From Corynebacterium sp. MSK041 (lineage in GTDB: Bacteria; Actinomycetota; Actinomycetes; Mycobacteriales; Mycobacteriaceae), in assembly GCF_030232265.1 (NCBI RefSeq), contig NZ_JASPJK010000006.1:1-64000 (forward strand): 64,000 nucleotides of DNA. Reading direction: 5' to 3'. Each line of letters begins with the position of its first letter. The stretch's first letter is position 1. A program made the translations under genes and the position numbers. Below the pieces are notes generated by a model, which saw nothing but the letters and a program-made list of their open reading frames with translations, was not told the DNA's origin and ran no database searches. Shown piece after piece: positions 50,836 through 60,088 of this stretch.

Positions 50836-51333
50836 TCACCAGTGGTCGTGGGTGCGCGGAGCAAACGCCCGCACCCGCGCCAGAGTCAGCGCAGTACCCA
50901 ATGCGGCGTCCATCGCTTCCGCCCCCTTGTCCTCCTTGGCGCCCGGCCCACCCGTGCGCGCGAGGGCCTGCTCCACGTTGTCAACGGTGAGCACCCCATT
51001 GCCCACCGGGACTTGCTCATCAAGTGCCACGCGCGTCAAACCCTCCGTGACGGAATCGCACACGTAATCAAAATGCGCGGTCTCTCCACGAATGACGCAC
51101 CCCAATGCAACCACAGCATCAAAACGTCGTGCGCACGCTTGAGCAACCACGGGAAGTTCGAGCGCACCAGCCACGCTAAAAAGCTCGGCCTTCGCGCCAG
51201 CCTCACGCGCTGCCGCCAATGCGCGATCGCGCAGCTTATCGACGATCTCCGCATTCCACTCCGTCACCACCACAGCCACGGTCAAACCTTCAGCTGAAAT
51301 GCGGCGTGGTGCTGGTGCTCCAGTCGTTGCCAT
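50836..51333 (-). CDS. ribH: 6,7-dimethyl-8-ribityllumazine synthase
   Basis: The 165-residue lumazine synthase condenses the RibBA and RibD products. Motifs: [17 protein letters not shown] near the N-terminus, [32 protein letters not shown] with the catalytic His, and [21 protein letters not shown] 51333 is preferred; the frame is open to 51384 but would overlap ribBA. The motif copy at 51234-51244 encodes EIVDKL. Confidence 0.95.
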   Translation of the reverse strand: MATTGAPAPRRISAEGLTVAVVVTEWNAEIVDKLRDRALAAAREAGAKAELFSVAGALELPVVAQACARRFDAVVALGCVIRGETAHFDYVCDSVTEGLTRVALDEQVPVGNGVLTVDNVEQALARTGGPGAKEDKGAEAMDAALGTALTLARVRAFAPRTHDHW

Positions 51334-51359
51334 TGATGGTCCTTCCCTTCGCTTTGAAC

Positions 51360-52607
51360 CTATTGTCCCTGAACCTGTTCCCACTCGGCGACGAGTGGCA
51401 AGTCGTGCCCCATGCGGTCACGTTTCGTGCGCAGGTAGTGGATGTTGCAGTTATTCGGTGCGATCTCGATGCGCGTGCGACCGGAGATAATCGGACCGTA
51501 ACCACTCAAGGCTTCTACCTTCTCCGGATTATTCGACAGGATTTCGGCGGAGGCGATACCCAAGTCGGCGATGATCTGGCCGGCGACGGAGTACTCGCGG
51601 GCGTCGATAGGCAATCCCTGCTCTAGATTGGCGTCGACGGTGTCCAGACCATCCTCCTGCAGCCGGTAAGCGTGCAGTTTGGCCACGAGACCAATACCGC
51701 GGCCTTCGTGGCCACGGACGTACACGATCACGCCACGGCCGGCGGCTTGAATCTGGCGCATGGACTCATGCAATTGTGGCCCACAGTCACAGCGCTGCGA
51801 AGCAAACACATCACCAGTCAGGCACTCAGAGTGGACGCGGACAAGAACGTCCTGCCCGTCCGTGACATTGCCGCACACGAGGGCGATGTGCTCGGTCGCA
51901 TCGACAAGCGAGCGATAACCGTACGCCGTGAACACGCCGAATTCTGTAGGCAACGTGGTCGTGACTGCACGCTCGATGATGCGATCCGTGCGACGGCGGT
52001 ACGCGATGAGCTGCTCGATGGAGATCAACGGCAGATTGTGCGCATCAGCGAATTCACGCAGTTCCGGTCCACGCGCCATGTCCGTCGGGTCCTTCTCAGA
52101 CACCAGCTCACACAACACACCCACCGGCGTACAGCCAGCCATCCGGGCAAGATCAACGGAAGCCTCTGTGTGCCCATCGCGCGCCAGCACACCGCCGGCC
52201 CGTGCACGCAATGGCACGATGTGGCCGGGGCGAGTGAAATCCGTCGGGGTGCTCTGCGGATTGGCAAGACGGCGAATCGTCTCCGCACGCGAGGTTGCGG
52301 AAATACCCGTCGTTCCCGTCGCAGCATCAACCGTGACCGCATAAGCGGTGCCACGGGCATCCTCGTTCTGCGCAACCATCGGTGGCAGATCCAAGCGAGT
52401 AGCCGCCTCATCTTCCATGGCCACGCAAATGTAGCCGGAGGAATACCGCACCATGAACGCCACCATTTCCGGTGTGGCATGCTGCGCGGCGAAGATGAGG
52501 TCACCTTCGTTCTCACGGTCCTCATCATCCACCACGACCACCGCACCACCTCGGGCGATGGCCGCCACAGCATCTTCCACAGAATCAAGGCGCAGCGAGT
52601 CCATCAT
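51360..52607 (-). CDS. ribBA: Bifunctional DHBP synthase / GTP cyclohydrolase II
   Basis: The 415-residue fusion has an N-terminal RibB domain ([63 protein letters not shown]) and a C-terminal RibA domain with the zinc Cys set in [22 protein letters not shown] and [20 protein letters not shown]. It supplies both precursors of riboflavin. ATGA overlap (4 nt) with ribE upstream shows translational coupling. Confidence 0.97.
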   Translation of the reverse strand: MMDSLRLDSVEDAVAAIARGGAVVVVDDEDRENEGDLIFAAQHATPEMVAFMVRYSSGYICVAMEDEAATRLDLPPMVAQNEDARGTAYAVTVDAATGTTGISATSRAETIRRLANPQSTPTDFTRPGHIVPLRARAGGVLARDGHTEASVDLARMAGCTPVGVLCELVSEKDPTDMARGPELREFADAHNLPLISIEQLIAYRRRTDRIIERAVTTTLPTEFGVFTAYGYRSLVDATEHIALVCGNVTDGQDVLVRVHSECLTGDVFASQRCDCGPQLHESMRQIQAAGRGVIVYVRGHEGRGIGLVAKLHAYRLQEDGLDTVDANLEQGLPIDAREYSVAGQIIADLGIASAEILSNNPEKVEALSGYGPIISGRTRIEIAPNNCNIHYLRTKRDRMGHDLPLVAEWEQVQGQ

Positions 52608-53206
52608 GGCTTTAGATGGTAGCCCCCAACCATTTTCTCAACGTACTTGGCCACCACGTCTACTTCGAGGTTCACCGGCTCCCCCACCGCCATGTCCCCA
52701 AACGTGGTGTCCGCCAGTGTCGTGGGGATAAGGGAGACTTCAAGGAAATCCTCCCCAACAGCGGAAATAGTCAGTGAGGTGCCATTGATAGCAATGGAGC
52801 CTTTCTCCACCACATAGCGTGCCAAATCCGCAGGCAAGGAAAAGCGCAGCACCTCCCAGTGCTCGGACGGAGTACGGCTGAGAAGCTCACCTACGCCGTC
52901 AACATGGCCTTGGACGATATGTCCACCCAGCCGTGCCCCGGCTGCCAGCGCGCGCTCCAGGTTGACGCGGGAGCCGACCTCGTAGCTGCCTAAACGGCTG
53001 CGGTTCAAGGTCTCCTGCATGACATCTGCGGTGAACCCCTCGGGGAGTTTGTCCACGACGGTCAGGCACACTCCGTCCACCGCGATCGAATCGCCGGGGG
53101 CAGCATCGCTGGCGACCATTGGTCCGTGCACGGTCAGACGAACAGCATCGGTGAGCTGCTCCAGCTTTTCGACGCAGCCCACTTCCTCAACTAAACCCGT
53201 GAACAT
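52604..53206 (-). CDS. ribE: Riboflavin synthase alpha subunit
   Basis: The 200-residue protein consists of two lumazine-binding repeats: [16 protein letters not shown] ... [18 protein letters not shown] and [18 protein letters not shown] ... [20 protein letters not shown]. It dismutates lumazine to riboflavin. ATG 53206 shares its first base with the ribD stop (TGATG). Gene naming varies (ribC in corynebacteria). Confidence 0.96.
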   Translation of the reverse strand: MFTGLVEEVGCVEKLEQLTDAVRLTVHGPMVASDAAPGDSIAVDGVCLTVVDKLPEGFTADVMQETLNRSRLGSYEVGSRVNLERALAAGARLGGHIVQGHVDGVGELLSRTPSEHWEVLRFSLPADLARYVVEKGSIAINGTSLTISAVGEDFLEVSLIPTTLADTTFGDMAVGEPVNLEVDVVAKYVEKMVGGYHLKP

Positions 53207-54225
53207 CAGTCGTTCCTGTCCTTCCTGCATAGTTCAATGACGGCATCTTCACCGAAGGAGAATGCGTCATACAGTTGATAGCGCTTCGCGTCACCGATCG
53301 TGTCTACTAGGGGCCCATCCAGGAGGCTGCGTCCAGCACCGAAAAGCATCGGCGCGACGTAGGCGGTAATGCGGTCCACGACATCGAGTTGAAACACGCT
53401 GCGCATAAGCGTTGGTCCGCCCTCCACAAGGACATCTCGTGCGCCGGATTCATACAGCGCCTGAAAAGCTTCTTCCGGTGTTGCGTACTGCTCGAATCCC
53501 AGCCTGGTCAGGTTGCCTTCCGGCACCTCGCGCGTACCCACCACGATGCGACGGGGCTGGTTAGCTAAGAGCGCGCCATCCCTGTCACGAGCAGTGAGCG
53601 ATGGATTGTCCGCAATTGCGGTGCCGGTACCGATCACAATGGCATCACGCATCGCCCGATCGTAGTGCACGTACTGGCGTGTTTCTGGCGCCGTAATCCA
53701 CTGGCTTGTCCCGTCGGGCGCAGCCGTGAAGCCATCCAGAGTTGACGCGAACTTCGCGGTCACAGACACACGTCCGTACCGCACTGAGTCTAGCCACGGT
53801 TCGAGCCCTTCAACAGGAAAATCCACCTGCGTTACCTGGACCCCGTGCGCGCGAAGGTGGTTTGCACCACCGGCTGCCTGGGGGTTGGGGTCATCGTTGA
53901 CGTAGTACACGTGGCTAATACCGGCAGCCACGATCGCTTCAGTGCACGGCCCCGTCCTGCCGGTGTGATTGCACGGCTCAAGAGTCACGGCCAGGGATGC
54001 CCCGTTCAAGCGATCGGGGTAAACGGTTGCAGCCTGATTGAGCGCGACCCTTTCCGCATGCCGGCCGCCTGGTGGTTCGGTGGCGCCCGTCGCAATGATA
54101 CCACGCTGATCAAAGACAGCACAGCCCACCGCTGGGTTCGGGCTGGTGGTACCGCGCACCTTCTGACCAGCATTACGCGCCGCGATAAGGGCGGACTGCA
54201 CCGCCTCGGGGATGTCGCGGACCAT
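53206..54225 (-). CDS. ribD: Bifunctional deaminase/reductase RibD (RibG)
   Basis: The 339-residue enzyme has an N-terminal CMP/dCMP-type deaminase with zinc motif GGRHAERVALNQA and LEPCNHTGRTGPCTEAIV, and a C-terminal reductase (VTAKFASTLDGFTAAPDGTSQWITAPE; RDVLVEGGPTLMRSVFQ). It performs two middle steps of riboflavin synthesis. Start 54225 directly abuts the rpe stop. Confidence 0.95.
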   Translation of the reverse strand: MVRDIPEAVQSALIAARNAGQKVRGTTSPNPAVGCAVFDQRGIIATGATEPPGGRHAERVALNQAATVYPDRLNGASLAVTLEPCNHTGRTGPCTEAIVAAGISHVYYVNDDPNPQAAGGANHLRAHGVQVTQVDFPVEGLEPWLDSVRYGRVSVTAKFASTLDGFTAAPDGTSQWITAPETRQYVHYDRAMRDAIVIGTGTAIADNPSLTARDRDGALLANQPRRIVVGTREVPEGNLTRLGFEQYATPEEAFQALYESGARDVLVEGGPTLMRSVFQLDVVDRITAYVAPMLFGAGRSLLDGPLVDTIGDAKRYQLYDAFSFGEDAVIELCRKDRND

Positions 54226-54888
54226 TTAGCGGTTCGCGGCGATGGTGGCCAGATCGCGCAGGGTTTCCACTGCCTCAGCCGGGTCCTCTGCACCAAACAC
54301 AGCGGAACCAGCCACGAATGCATTCACACCCGCTTCGGCTGCCAGCTCGATCGTGGATGAGGAAATGCCGCCATCGATGCCGATGATCGTGGACAACCCA
54401 GCCTCTTCAATGCGCTCCCGCAAGGTAGCGACCTTGCTCAGCACCTCCGGCATGAACTTTTGACCACCGAAGCCCGGCTCCACACTCATCACCATCACCT
54501 GCTCAAAGTGCTCAATATCGTCGAGGTACGGCTCAATCGGCGTGCCCGGCTTAATGGCAAAACCTGCCTGGACACCCAAGTCGTGGAGTTGCTTAGCCGC
54601 AGCGATGTGATCATCCGTGGCCTCAATATGGAACACCAGGCGGTCACCACCAGCCTTGATATAGGTCTCGAACCAGCGCTCCGGCTCCTCAATCATCATG
54701 TGAATATCAAGGAACTGGTCCGTCACGCCATCAACCGCCTTGGTCACGTCCGGACCAAAAGAAAGGTTAGGCACGAAGTGTCCATCCATGATGTCCACGT
54801 GGATGAGGTCAGCGGTAGGAACCTTTCTCACATCCGCGCCGAGCGCGGCGTAGTCAGCGGCCAAGATTGACGGGGCAATGTAGATCAT
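54226..54888 (-). CDS. rpe: Ribulose-5-phosphate 3-epimerase
   Basis: The 220-residue TIM barrel shows SILAADYAALGADV, VDIMDGHFVPNLSFGPDV with metal ligands, LDIHMMIEEPERW, VMSVEPGFGGQKFMPEVL and IGIDGGISSSTIELAAEAG. It interconverts ribulose-5-P and xylulose-5-P, linking the oxidative and non-oxidative pentose branches. ATG 54888 lies 6 nt after a TAGAGT -10 box (leaderless), so the rpe-ribDE-BA-H unit probably has its own start here. Confidence 0.96.
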   Translation of the reverse strand: MIYIAPSILAADYAALGADVRKVPTADLIHVDIMDGHFVPNLSFGPDVTKAVDGVTDQFLDIHMMIEEPERWFETYIKAGGDRLVFHIEATDDHIAAAKQLHDLGVQAGFAIKPGTPIEPYLDDIEHFEQVMVMSVEPGFGGQKFMPEVLSKVATLRERIEEAGLSTIIGIDGGISSSTIELAAEAGVNAFVAGSAVFGAEDPAEAVETLRDLATIAANR

Positions 54889-54909
54889 GCCCCCACTCTA
54901 CTTCGTGCG

Positions 54910-55002
54910 GGTGAAGGATTTAACATGCCCGTTTTTGGTGACCTGCAGGAACGCGGGTCCACGGTGGCCTGGCACTAAGGGTGGAGTGCGAAATCCTTCA
55001 CC
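54910..55002. repeat. 93-bp inverted-repeat element between rsmB and rpe
   Basis: Perfect 12-bp arms, GGTGAAGGATTT (54910-54921) and AAATCCTTCACC (54991-55002), enclose 69 bp that can form further small hairpins on the minus strand (GCACT/AGTGC; CCTGCAGG). It occupies nearly all of the 109-bp gap and its right arm overlaps the rsmB stop codon. It looks like a structured RNA or a mobile-type repeat. Confidence 0.5.
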
Positions 55003-56416
55003 GCTTGCGTAATACGGCAAAGAACATCGCGTCCGTACCGTGGCGGTGTGGCCACATTTGCACGCTTGGGTGAGCGCCCACGTTCTCCATGCCGCAGGCG
55101 AACTCGTGTGCGTTGAGTTCCTCGACAGAACCAGAAGCAAGAAGCTTATCGACGATCCCCCGCGTCTCCCTCACATCCGGCGAACACGTGGAGTACACGA
55201 CAACCCCGCCGGGCTTTGTTAGTTCGATGGCGGAGGTCAGCAGCTCCTCCTGCAGAGTGTTGAGCTCCTTGATGTCGCTCTCGGACTTGCGCCAGCGGGC
55301 CTCAGGGCGGCGTCGCAGAGCACCGAGGCCGGAGCAGGGAGCGTCAACGAGGACGCGGTCGTAGCCAGGCTCCAAACCTGGGTTGCGGCCGTCGCCGACG
55401 TGCACGGTGACGGGGAGGTCTTGAGTGGTCTTGCGGATGAGGTCCGCGCGGGTGTCGCTGACCTCAACGGCGTCGACATGAGCACCGTCAATGGCGGCGA
55501 TGGCGCCCATGAGAGCTGCCTTGCCACCCGGGCCAGCGCACAGATCCAACCAGCGGCCGCTGTCCGCATTGACGGGAACTTCCGTCACTGCACGGGCAAT
55601 GAGTTGAGAGCCCTCGTCCTGAACCGCTGCCATGCGATCGCGGACCGGCTGCAGCGCGCCGGGATCACCGCTGTCGAGGTACACCGCGTATGGGCTGTAG
55701 CGGCCTTCTTCCCCACCCGTCGTCAGGGCCAGTTCTTCTGCGGAAAGCTCACCCGGGCGTGCAACCAGGTGCACCACGGGGCGCTCCGAATCGGCGAGGA
55801 GTGCCTTCTCGAGTTCCTCGGCCCCCGCGCCCTCGGGATCGACGCCGAGTGCGGTAGCAAAAGAGCGCGCAATCCACTCCGGGTGCGCTGTGCGGAAAGC
55901 AACAGCAGCGAGCGGCTCGGTAGGGCTGACCTTCTGCAGCCACTGTGACGCTGGGGTCCGAGTGACAGTGCGCAGGATGCCGTTGACAAAGCCCTTTGCT
56001 TTGGCCTGACCAGCAGCCTCCACGAGACGGACAGACGTATCCACAGCAGCGTGCGCATCCACGCGGGTGTACAACAGCTGATAAACGCCCAAGCGCAGAG
56101 CGGTGAGAACGTTCGGATCAAGGTCAGACAGTGGGCGCGAGGAGCACTCCCCGATCACCGCGTCCAGGACACCCTGGGAACGCAGTGCGCCGTAGGCAAG
56201 CTCCGTGGCAAAAGCCGCATCACGGCCTTTGATCTTCCGCTCGCGGAGCAACTGGGGCAGAACAAGGTTCCCGTAGGCGTCTTCCACCTCCACCCGGAGC
56301 AGAACGTCGAAGGCTGCCTCACGCGCCTTATCCCCCATGCTCTGAATCTGGTGCGCTGGTTGGGACGACTTCCTTTGCTGCGCACTCTTGGTGCGGGACC
56401 GAAAACCACCGCTCAC
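54998..56416 (-). CDS. rsmB: 16S rRNA m5C967 methyltransferase RsmB (Fmu)
   Basis: The 472-residue protein has an N-terminal NusB-like domain (KAREAAFDVLLRVEVEDAY; LRLGVYQLLYT) and a C-terminal SAM methyltransferase with WLDLCAGPGGKAALMGAI, the Cys motifs DAPCSGLGALRRRPEARW and VYSTCSPDVRETRGIV. It methylates 16S rRNA. Its stop overlaps the right arm of the 93-bp element, and its start overlaps the fmt stop by 4 nt. The motif copy at 55144-55154 encodes GIVDKLL. Confidence 0.94.
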   Translation of the reverse strand: MSGGFRSRTKSAQQRKSSQPAHQIQSMGDKAREAAFDVLLRVEVEDAYGNLVLPQLLRERKIKGRDAAFATELAYGALRSQGVLDAVIGECSSRPLSDLDPNVLTALRLGVYQLLYTRVDAHAAVDTSVRLVEAAGQAKAKGFVNGILRTVTRTPASQWLQKVSPTEPLAAVAFRTAHPEWIARSFATALGVDPEGAGAEELEKALLADSERPVVHLVARPGELSAEELALTTGGEEGRYSPYAVYLDSGDPGALQPVRDRMAAVQDEGSQLIARAVTEVPVNADSGRWLDLCAGPGGKAALMGAIAAIDGAHVDAVEVSDTRADLIRKTTQDLPVTVHVGDGRNPGLEPGYDRVLVDAPCSGLGALRRRPEARWRKSESDIKELNTLQEELLTSAIELTKPGGVVVYSTCSPDVRETRGIVDKLLASGSVEELNAHEFACGMENVGAHPSVQMWPHRHGTDAMFFAVLRKR

Positions 56417-57339
56417 TCGAACACCACTCCCTCAGCACTCTGCAGACCACGGGCCCAGTCGGCGGCGGCCATCATCTTCTTTCCTGGTGGTTGGATCATC
56501 TGCAACACCACCGGAGTCGTCCCGGTGCCCACCGTCACGGAGTTCTTGGTCACGGTTAGGTGGCCGGGGCTGGTGGGGCCCAAGGAGTCGCTGATAAGCA
56601 CGGGTCCGACCTTGACCCGTTGACCGTCGAGCATTGTCCACGCGCCGGGGCCTGGGGTGTAGGCGCGGATCGCACGGTCGATGTTTACTGCGGGTGCAGA
56701 CCAATCAATCCGGGCATCATCTTTTTCGATCTTCGGCGCGTAGCTGGCCTCCCCCGCCTGCGGCGTCAGCGTTGCTGTGCCGGCAGCGAGTTCATCCATG
56801 GTGCGGACGAGGAGATCCGCACCGTCGTAGGCCAGGCGCGTGAGCAGGTCATCCGCCGTATCAGTGGGACGGATCGGCTCCGACAACTGGCAGATGATGT
56901 CGCCCGTATCCAGACCGGTGTCAATGCGAAACGTGGTGGCGCCGCTGAATTCATCGCCGTGCAAAATTCCTGCCTGAACAGGTGCGGCACCGCGCCACTG
57001 CGGCAACTGGGAGAAGTGCAGGTTCACCCATCCGTGTGTGGGAATGTCCAGGTAGTTCTCTGGGATGAGGTTGCCGTAGGCGACCACTGGGATGGCATCC
57101 GGGGCAAGCTCCTGCAGTCGGGCCTTCACGTCCTCGCTCCCCTTCAACGTGGTCGGGGTAAGAACCTCAATGCCGTGTTCCAACGCCAAAGCCTTCACCG
57201 GCGAGGGGTGCAGAGTACGCCCACGGCCCCGCTTCGCATCGGGGCGGGTCAGCACTGCAACAACCTCATGGTCAGAAGCAATGAGCTTCTCCAACGCAAC
57301 AACCGCCGGCTCAGGCGTGCCAGCAAACACAAGACGCAT
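56413..57339 (-). CDS. fmt: Methionyl-tRNA formyltransferase
   Basis: The 308-residue enzyme formylates initiator Met-tRNA. Visible: MRLVFAGTPEPAVVALEKLI, TRPDAKRGRGRTLHPSPVK, the SLLPxWRGAAP-like FSQLPQWRGAAPVQAGILHGD, and the active Asp environment IDTGLDTGDIICQ. The C-terminal OB-like domain is complete. It lies 39 nt after def, and 4 nt overlap with rsmB indicates one transcript. Confidence 0.95.
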   Translation of the reverse strand: MRLVFAGTPEPAVVALEKLIASDHEVVAVLTRPDAKRGRGRTLHPSPVKALALEHGIEVLTPTTLKGSEDVKARLQELAPDAIPVVAYGNLIPENYLDIPTHGWVNLHFSQLPQWRGAAPVQAGILHGDEFSGATTFRIDTGLDTGDIICQLSEPIRPTDTADDLLTRLAYDGADLLVRTMDELAAGTATLTPQAGEASYAPKIEKDDARIDWSAPAVNIDRAIRAYTPGPGAWTMLDGQRVKVGPVLISDSLGPTSPGHLTVTKNSVTVGTGTTPVVLQMIQPPGKKMMAAADWARGLQSAEGVVFE

Positions 57340-57378
57340 TATCTGTTCTCCTCTTCCCTAGCTTTCCCAAGCCCTCGA

Positions 57379-57888
57379 CTACTGCTGCTCGTCGGACCGG
57401 AACCAGTCCATACCGCGAATGATTTCCATTGTTTCTTTCCGCACCTCTGGATCAAGGCGGCGCAGATACAGCACACCATCCAAATGATCCGTCTCGTGCT
57501 GAATGCACCGGGCCAGCAAACCACTGGCACTGATGGTCACCGGACGGCCCATCACATCAAAACCACGGGCGATCACGGAATCATGCCGCACAACTTCCGC
57601 CTGCACATCCGGGATAGACAGGCAGCCCTCCATACCAATCTGGACCAGATCACCCACCGGCGCCCACTCCGGGTTCACCAACGCGCCGCGCAGCCCATCG
57701 CAGTCATACACGAAGATGCGCTGTGCCAGACCAATCTGATTAGCGGCTAAGCCCACACCACCAGCATCATCCATGGTTTCGAGCATGTCGGCGGCGAGGG
57801 TGGCCAGGGCATCGTCGAAAAGCTCAATGCTTTGCGCTTCGGTATTAAGGATCGGATCACCGAAAATCCGGATGGGGCGAACTGTCAT
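57379..57888 (-). CDS. def: Peptide deformylase
   Basis: The 169-residue metal hydrolase removes formyl groups from new proteins. All three motifs are present: GVGLAANQIG, EGCLSIPDV (Cys metal ligand; V instead of G after P) and QHETDHLDGVLY (two His ligands, catalytic Glu). ATG 57888 lies 7 nt after a TAGACT -10 box, hence leaderless and start of def-fmt-rsmB. Confidence 0.95.
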   Translation of the reverse strand: MTVRPIRIFGDPILNTEAQSIELFDDALATLAADMLETMDDAGGVGLAANQIGLAQRIFVYDCDGLRGALVNPEWAPVGDLVQIGMEGCLSIPDVQAEVVRHDSVIARGFDVMGRPVTISASGLLARCIQHETDHLDGVLYLRRLDPEVRKETMEIIRGMDWFRSDEQQ

Positions 57889-57919
57889 GGGCGCGAGTCT
57901 ACCTAGGTGCAGGGGTGGC

Positions 57920-59935
57920 CTAGCCGATGTGCATCGGGTTGACCTGAATCCGCAGTGGCGCATCCTGCTTGCGCGTTGCCCGGTTCACATTCGCCGCGCG
58001 CAACGCCTTGCCCAACGCATTGCGGGATGACAGCGGCGTGCGAATGAGCACGCGCTGCGCCTCCCCCAACGTTGCGCGGTCCCACTCACCCGGCAGATCC
58101 ACACCGGGCGGCAGATCAACCGGCCCAAGAATATCCACCTGATCAGGCAGATCGATGTGCGCCAAGAAATCAGTCAGCGCTTCACGCGGCGCATCGACGG
58201 CCGCCATATGAACCGCTGGCGGGAAGCGCACCTCGCGGCGGGCGGCCAGTTCCAACGCCGCGTGGCCAGGCGCGTCCCAACGAATGAAATGCTGCACGAC
58301 GGGAAGGCTCGGATCCGCCACAACCACGACATCCCCGCCTTTGCTATGCGGGGCGACAAGCGTGGCCGCCGCCATCCACTTGTGCATCGTCTCCTCTGTC
58401 GCGCGCAGGTCAGGGCGCCCCAACAGCGCCCACGTATCCAGCAGGACCGCGGCACCATACGTGCCACCTCCTTCAATGCGAGGCTCCGCGCCCGGTGTAG
58501 CCACCACCACGGCGGCTTTATCCGGGATCTCTGCGTGAATGCGCTCACCCCACGAAGAAATCACGGTGGCAGGGGCAAAAGCCCGGCCGAGTTCCTCAGC
58601 GGTGCGCTGCGTGCCGAGGACGACGGCGCGCAGACGGTGCGAACCGCACGAGGGACACGAATACGCACTATCAATCCGCCCACACCACCGGCAGGTGGGT
58701 GCTGCTGCTTCCCCACCACTGGGCAATCCCAACGGGCCATTACACGCACGGCAACGCGCCGGGGTGCGGCAGATACCGCAGGCCAACGCCTGGACATAAC
58801 CCGCACGAGGAACCTGAAACAGCACGGGCTTGTTCTCCGCCAAGGCGCGGCGGGCCGCAGCAAAGGCAACAGAGGGCAAGCGCGCGGCACCAGCACGCGG
58901 GTCCCGCTGCAGCTCAAAATCACTATCCCCCGCTGCATGGATGTGCGGCGAGCGAGTGCGCAGCGCATTACGGGCAGCCACCAACGAGTGCATCCAGCCA
59001 GACTCCACCAGTAGTTGTGTCTCCGCTGTCCGGCCGTGGCCACCGATGATGAGGGAAGCTTTCTCCACTGCTGACCGCGTAGTCAACACCTCCCGCGCGT
59101 GGGTGTAGGGCGCGCGGGGATCCACCAGGGAATCGTCCCCATCAAACATGACCACCGCCAGCTTCAGGTTTTTCACCGGCGCAAAAGCAGCAGAGCGCGT
59201 CCCAATAACCAGCCGCCCCTGCCCATGCAGCACTGACAAGAATCGGCTGTATCGTGCCTGCGGCCCAAGAGAGGCCGTCAATGTGGTGATCTGCTTCGGG
59301 CCAACGTGTTCTGCCAGCGCCGCGGCCATCCGGTCCACGTCCTTCTGGTCGGGTAGGACGATGAGGGCCCCGCCACCGTCGATAGCAACCTTAGCTGCCA
59401 ATGCCGCGAGCGCTGCTGCCCAATCATCACCGGGAGCGACCTGCCATGCGGCGCGTGCGAGTGTCCCCGTGACCACGGCATCCACGAAAGATTCGCCGTA
59501 CTCATAGGCACTCCACGCGGAAAGGTCCGGCTCTGTGGCCTCCCCCTGCTCCTCCCATGGCGAGGTGGTGTCGGTCTGCTCCGCCTTCACGTGGCGCGGC
59601 GGAATAGCGGTGCGAAGAATATCCGAACGCACCGCCGCGTAACGGTCGGCCAAGTTATCCACCAGGCTCCGGATTTGCTCCGGATAGACAACCTCAGGCG
59701 AAATCACACGCTCAATGAACCGGATCTTGCCTTCATGATCGGATGTGGCCACGCGCTCCAGCACCAGCGCATCCGCCAGCCGGCCAGCGAAACGAATGCG
59801 CACACGAACTCCCGGCTGCGCGGCTGCTGAATCTTCCTCGGTGACCAGGTAATCAAAAGGCCTATCTAAGTGCGGCAATCCAAGAAGCGGCAGCACGCGC
59901 ACCACAGGGAGTTTGGCGGCGAGCGTTTCTGGCAT
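57920..59935 (-). CDS. priA: PriA-like primosomal protein, helicase motifs degenerate
   Basis: The 671-residue protein retains the N-terminal DNA-binding domain (VRVLPLLGLPHLDRPFDYLV) and the zinc Cys cluster (CGICRTPARCRACN and CRWCGRIDSAYSCPSCG). The Walker A GxGKT and DExH boxes of helicase PriA are not visible (ALIVLPDQKDVDRM; VVMFDGDDSLV), as known for actinobacterial PriA, so it is probably not an active helicase but may still load the replisome. ATG 59935 has AGGA 8 nt upstream. Confidence 0.9.
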   Translation of the reverse strand: MPETLAAKLPVVRVLPLLGLPHLDRPFDYLVTEEDSAAAQPGVRVRIRFAGRLADALVLERVATSDHEGKIRFIERVISPEVVYPEQIRSLVDNLADRYAAVRSDILRTAIPPRHVKAEQTDTTSPWEEQGEATEPDLSAWSAYEYGESFVDAVVTGTLARAAWQVAPGDDWAAALAALAAKVAIDGGGALIVLPDQKDVDRMAAALAEHVGPKQITTLTASLGPQARYSRFLSVLHGQGRLVIGTRSAAFAPVKNLKLAVVMFDGDDSLVDPRAPYTHAREVLTTRSAVEKASLIIGGHGRTAETQLLVESGWMHSLVAARNALRTRSPHIHAAGDSDFELQRDPRAGAARLPSVAFAAARRALAENKPVLFQVPRAGYVQALACGICRTPARCRACNGPLGLPSGGEAAAPTCRWCGRIDSAYSCPSCGSHRLRAVVLGTQRTAEELGRAFAPATVISSWGERIHAEIPDKAAVVVATPGAEPRIEGGGTYGAAVLLDTWALLGRPDLRATEETMHKWMAAATLVAPHSKGGDVVVVADPSLPVVQHFIRWDAPGHAALELAARREVRFPPAVHMAAVDAPREALTDFLAHIDLPDQVDILGPVDLPPGVDLPGEWDRATLGEAQRVLIRTPLSSRNALGKALRAANVNRATRKQDAPLRIQVNPMHIG

Positions 59936-60008
59936 GGACATGATCCTAGCGGGCACCCACGACACCCCCTTCGTGGTTCGTTTTTTACCAAGGCAGAGGG
60001 CATAATCT

Positions 60009-60086
60009 ATGCGTCTTATTTTCCTGTTTCTGCTTCACCGTCTGCCCATGCGCACCCGGTGCGATTTAGTTGGAGTCTGCGTTTAA
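60009..60086 (+). CDS. Candidate 25-residue leader peptide before the deacetylase
   Basis: ATG at 60009 with GAGGG 8 nt upstream opens MRLIFLFLLHRLPMR...CV and stops 2 nt before the start codon of the deacetylase gene. The deacetylase has only a poor SD of its own, so coupled translation is plausible. The peptide begins hydrophobic. Short length makes this uncertain. Confidence 0.3.
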   Translation: MRLIFLFLLHRLPMRTRCDLVGVCV

Positions 60087-60088
60087 CT

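Noticed and set aside
54226-54997. FMN riboswitch in front of the rib/rpe unit
   Set aside because: No RFN-element consensus is seen upstream of rpe or ribD, and rpe appears to start leaderless.
54898-55140. 80-residue minus-strand ORF over the rsmB-rpe gap
   Set aside because: It runs through the end of rsmB in another frame and then the 93-bp inverted-repeat element; the element explains its last third better than a gene does.
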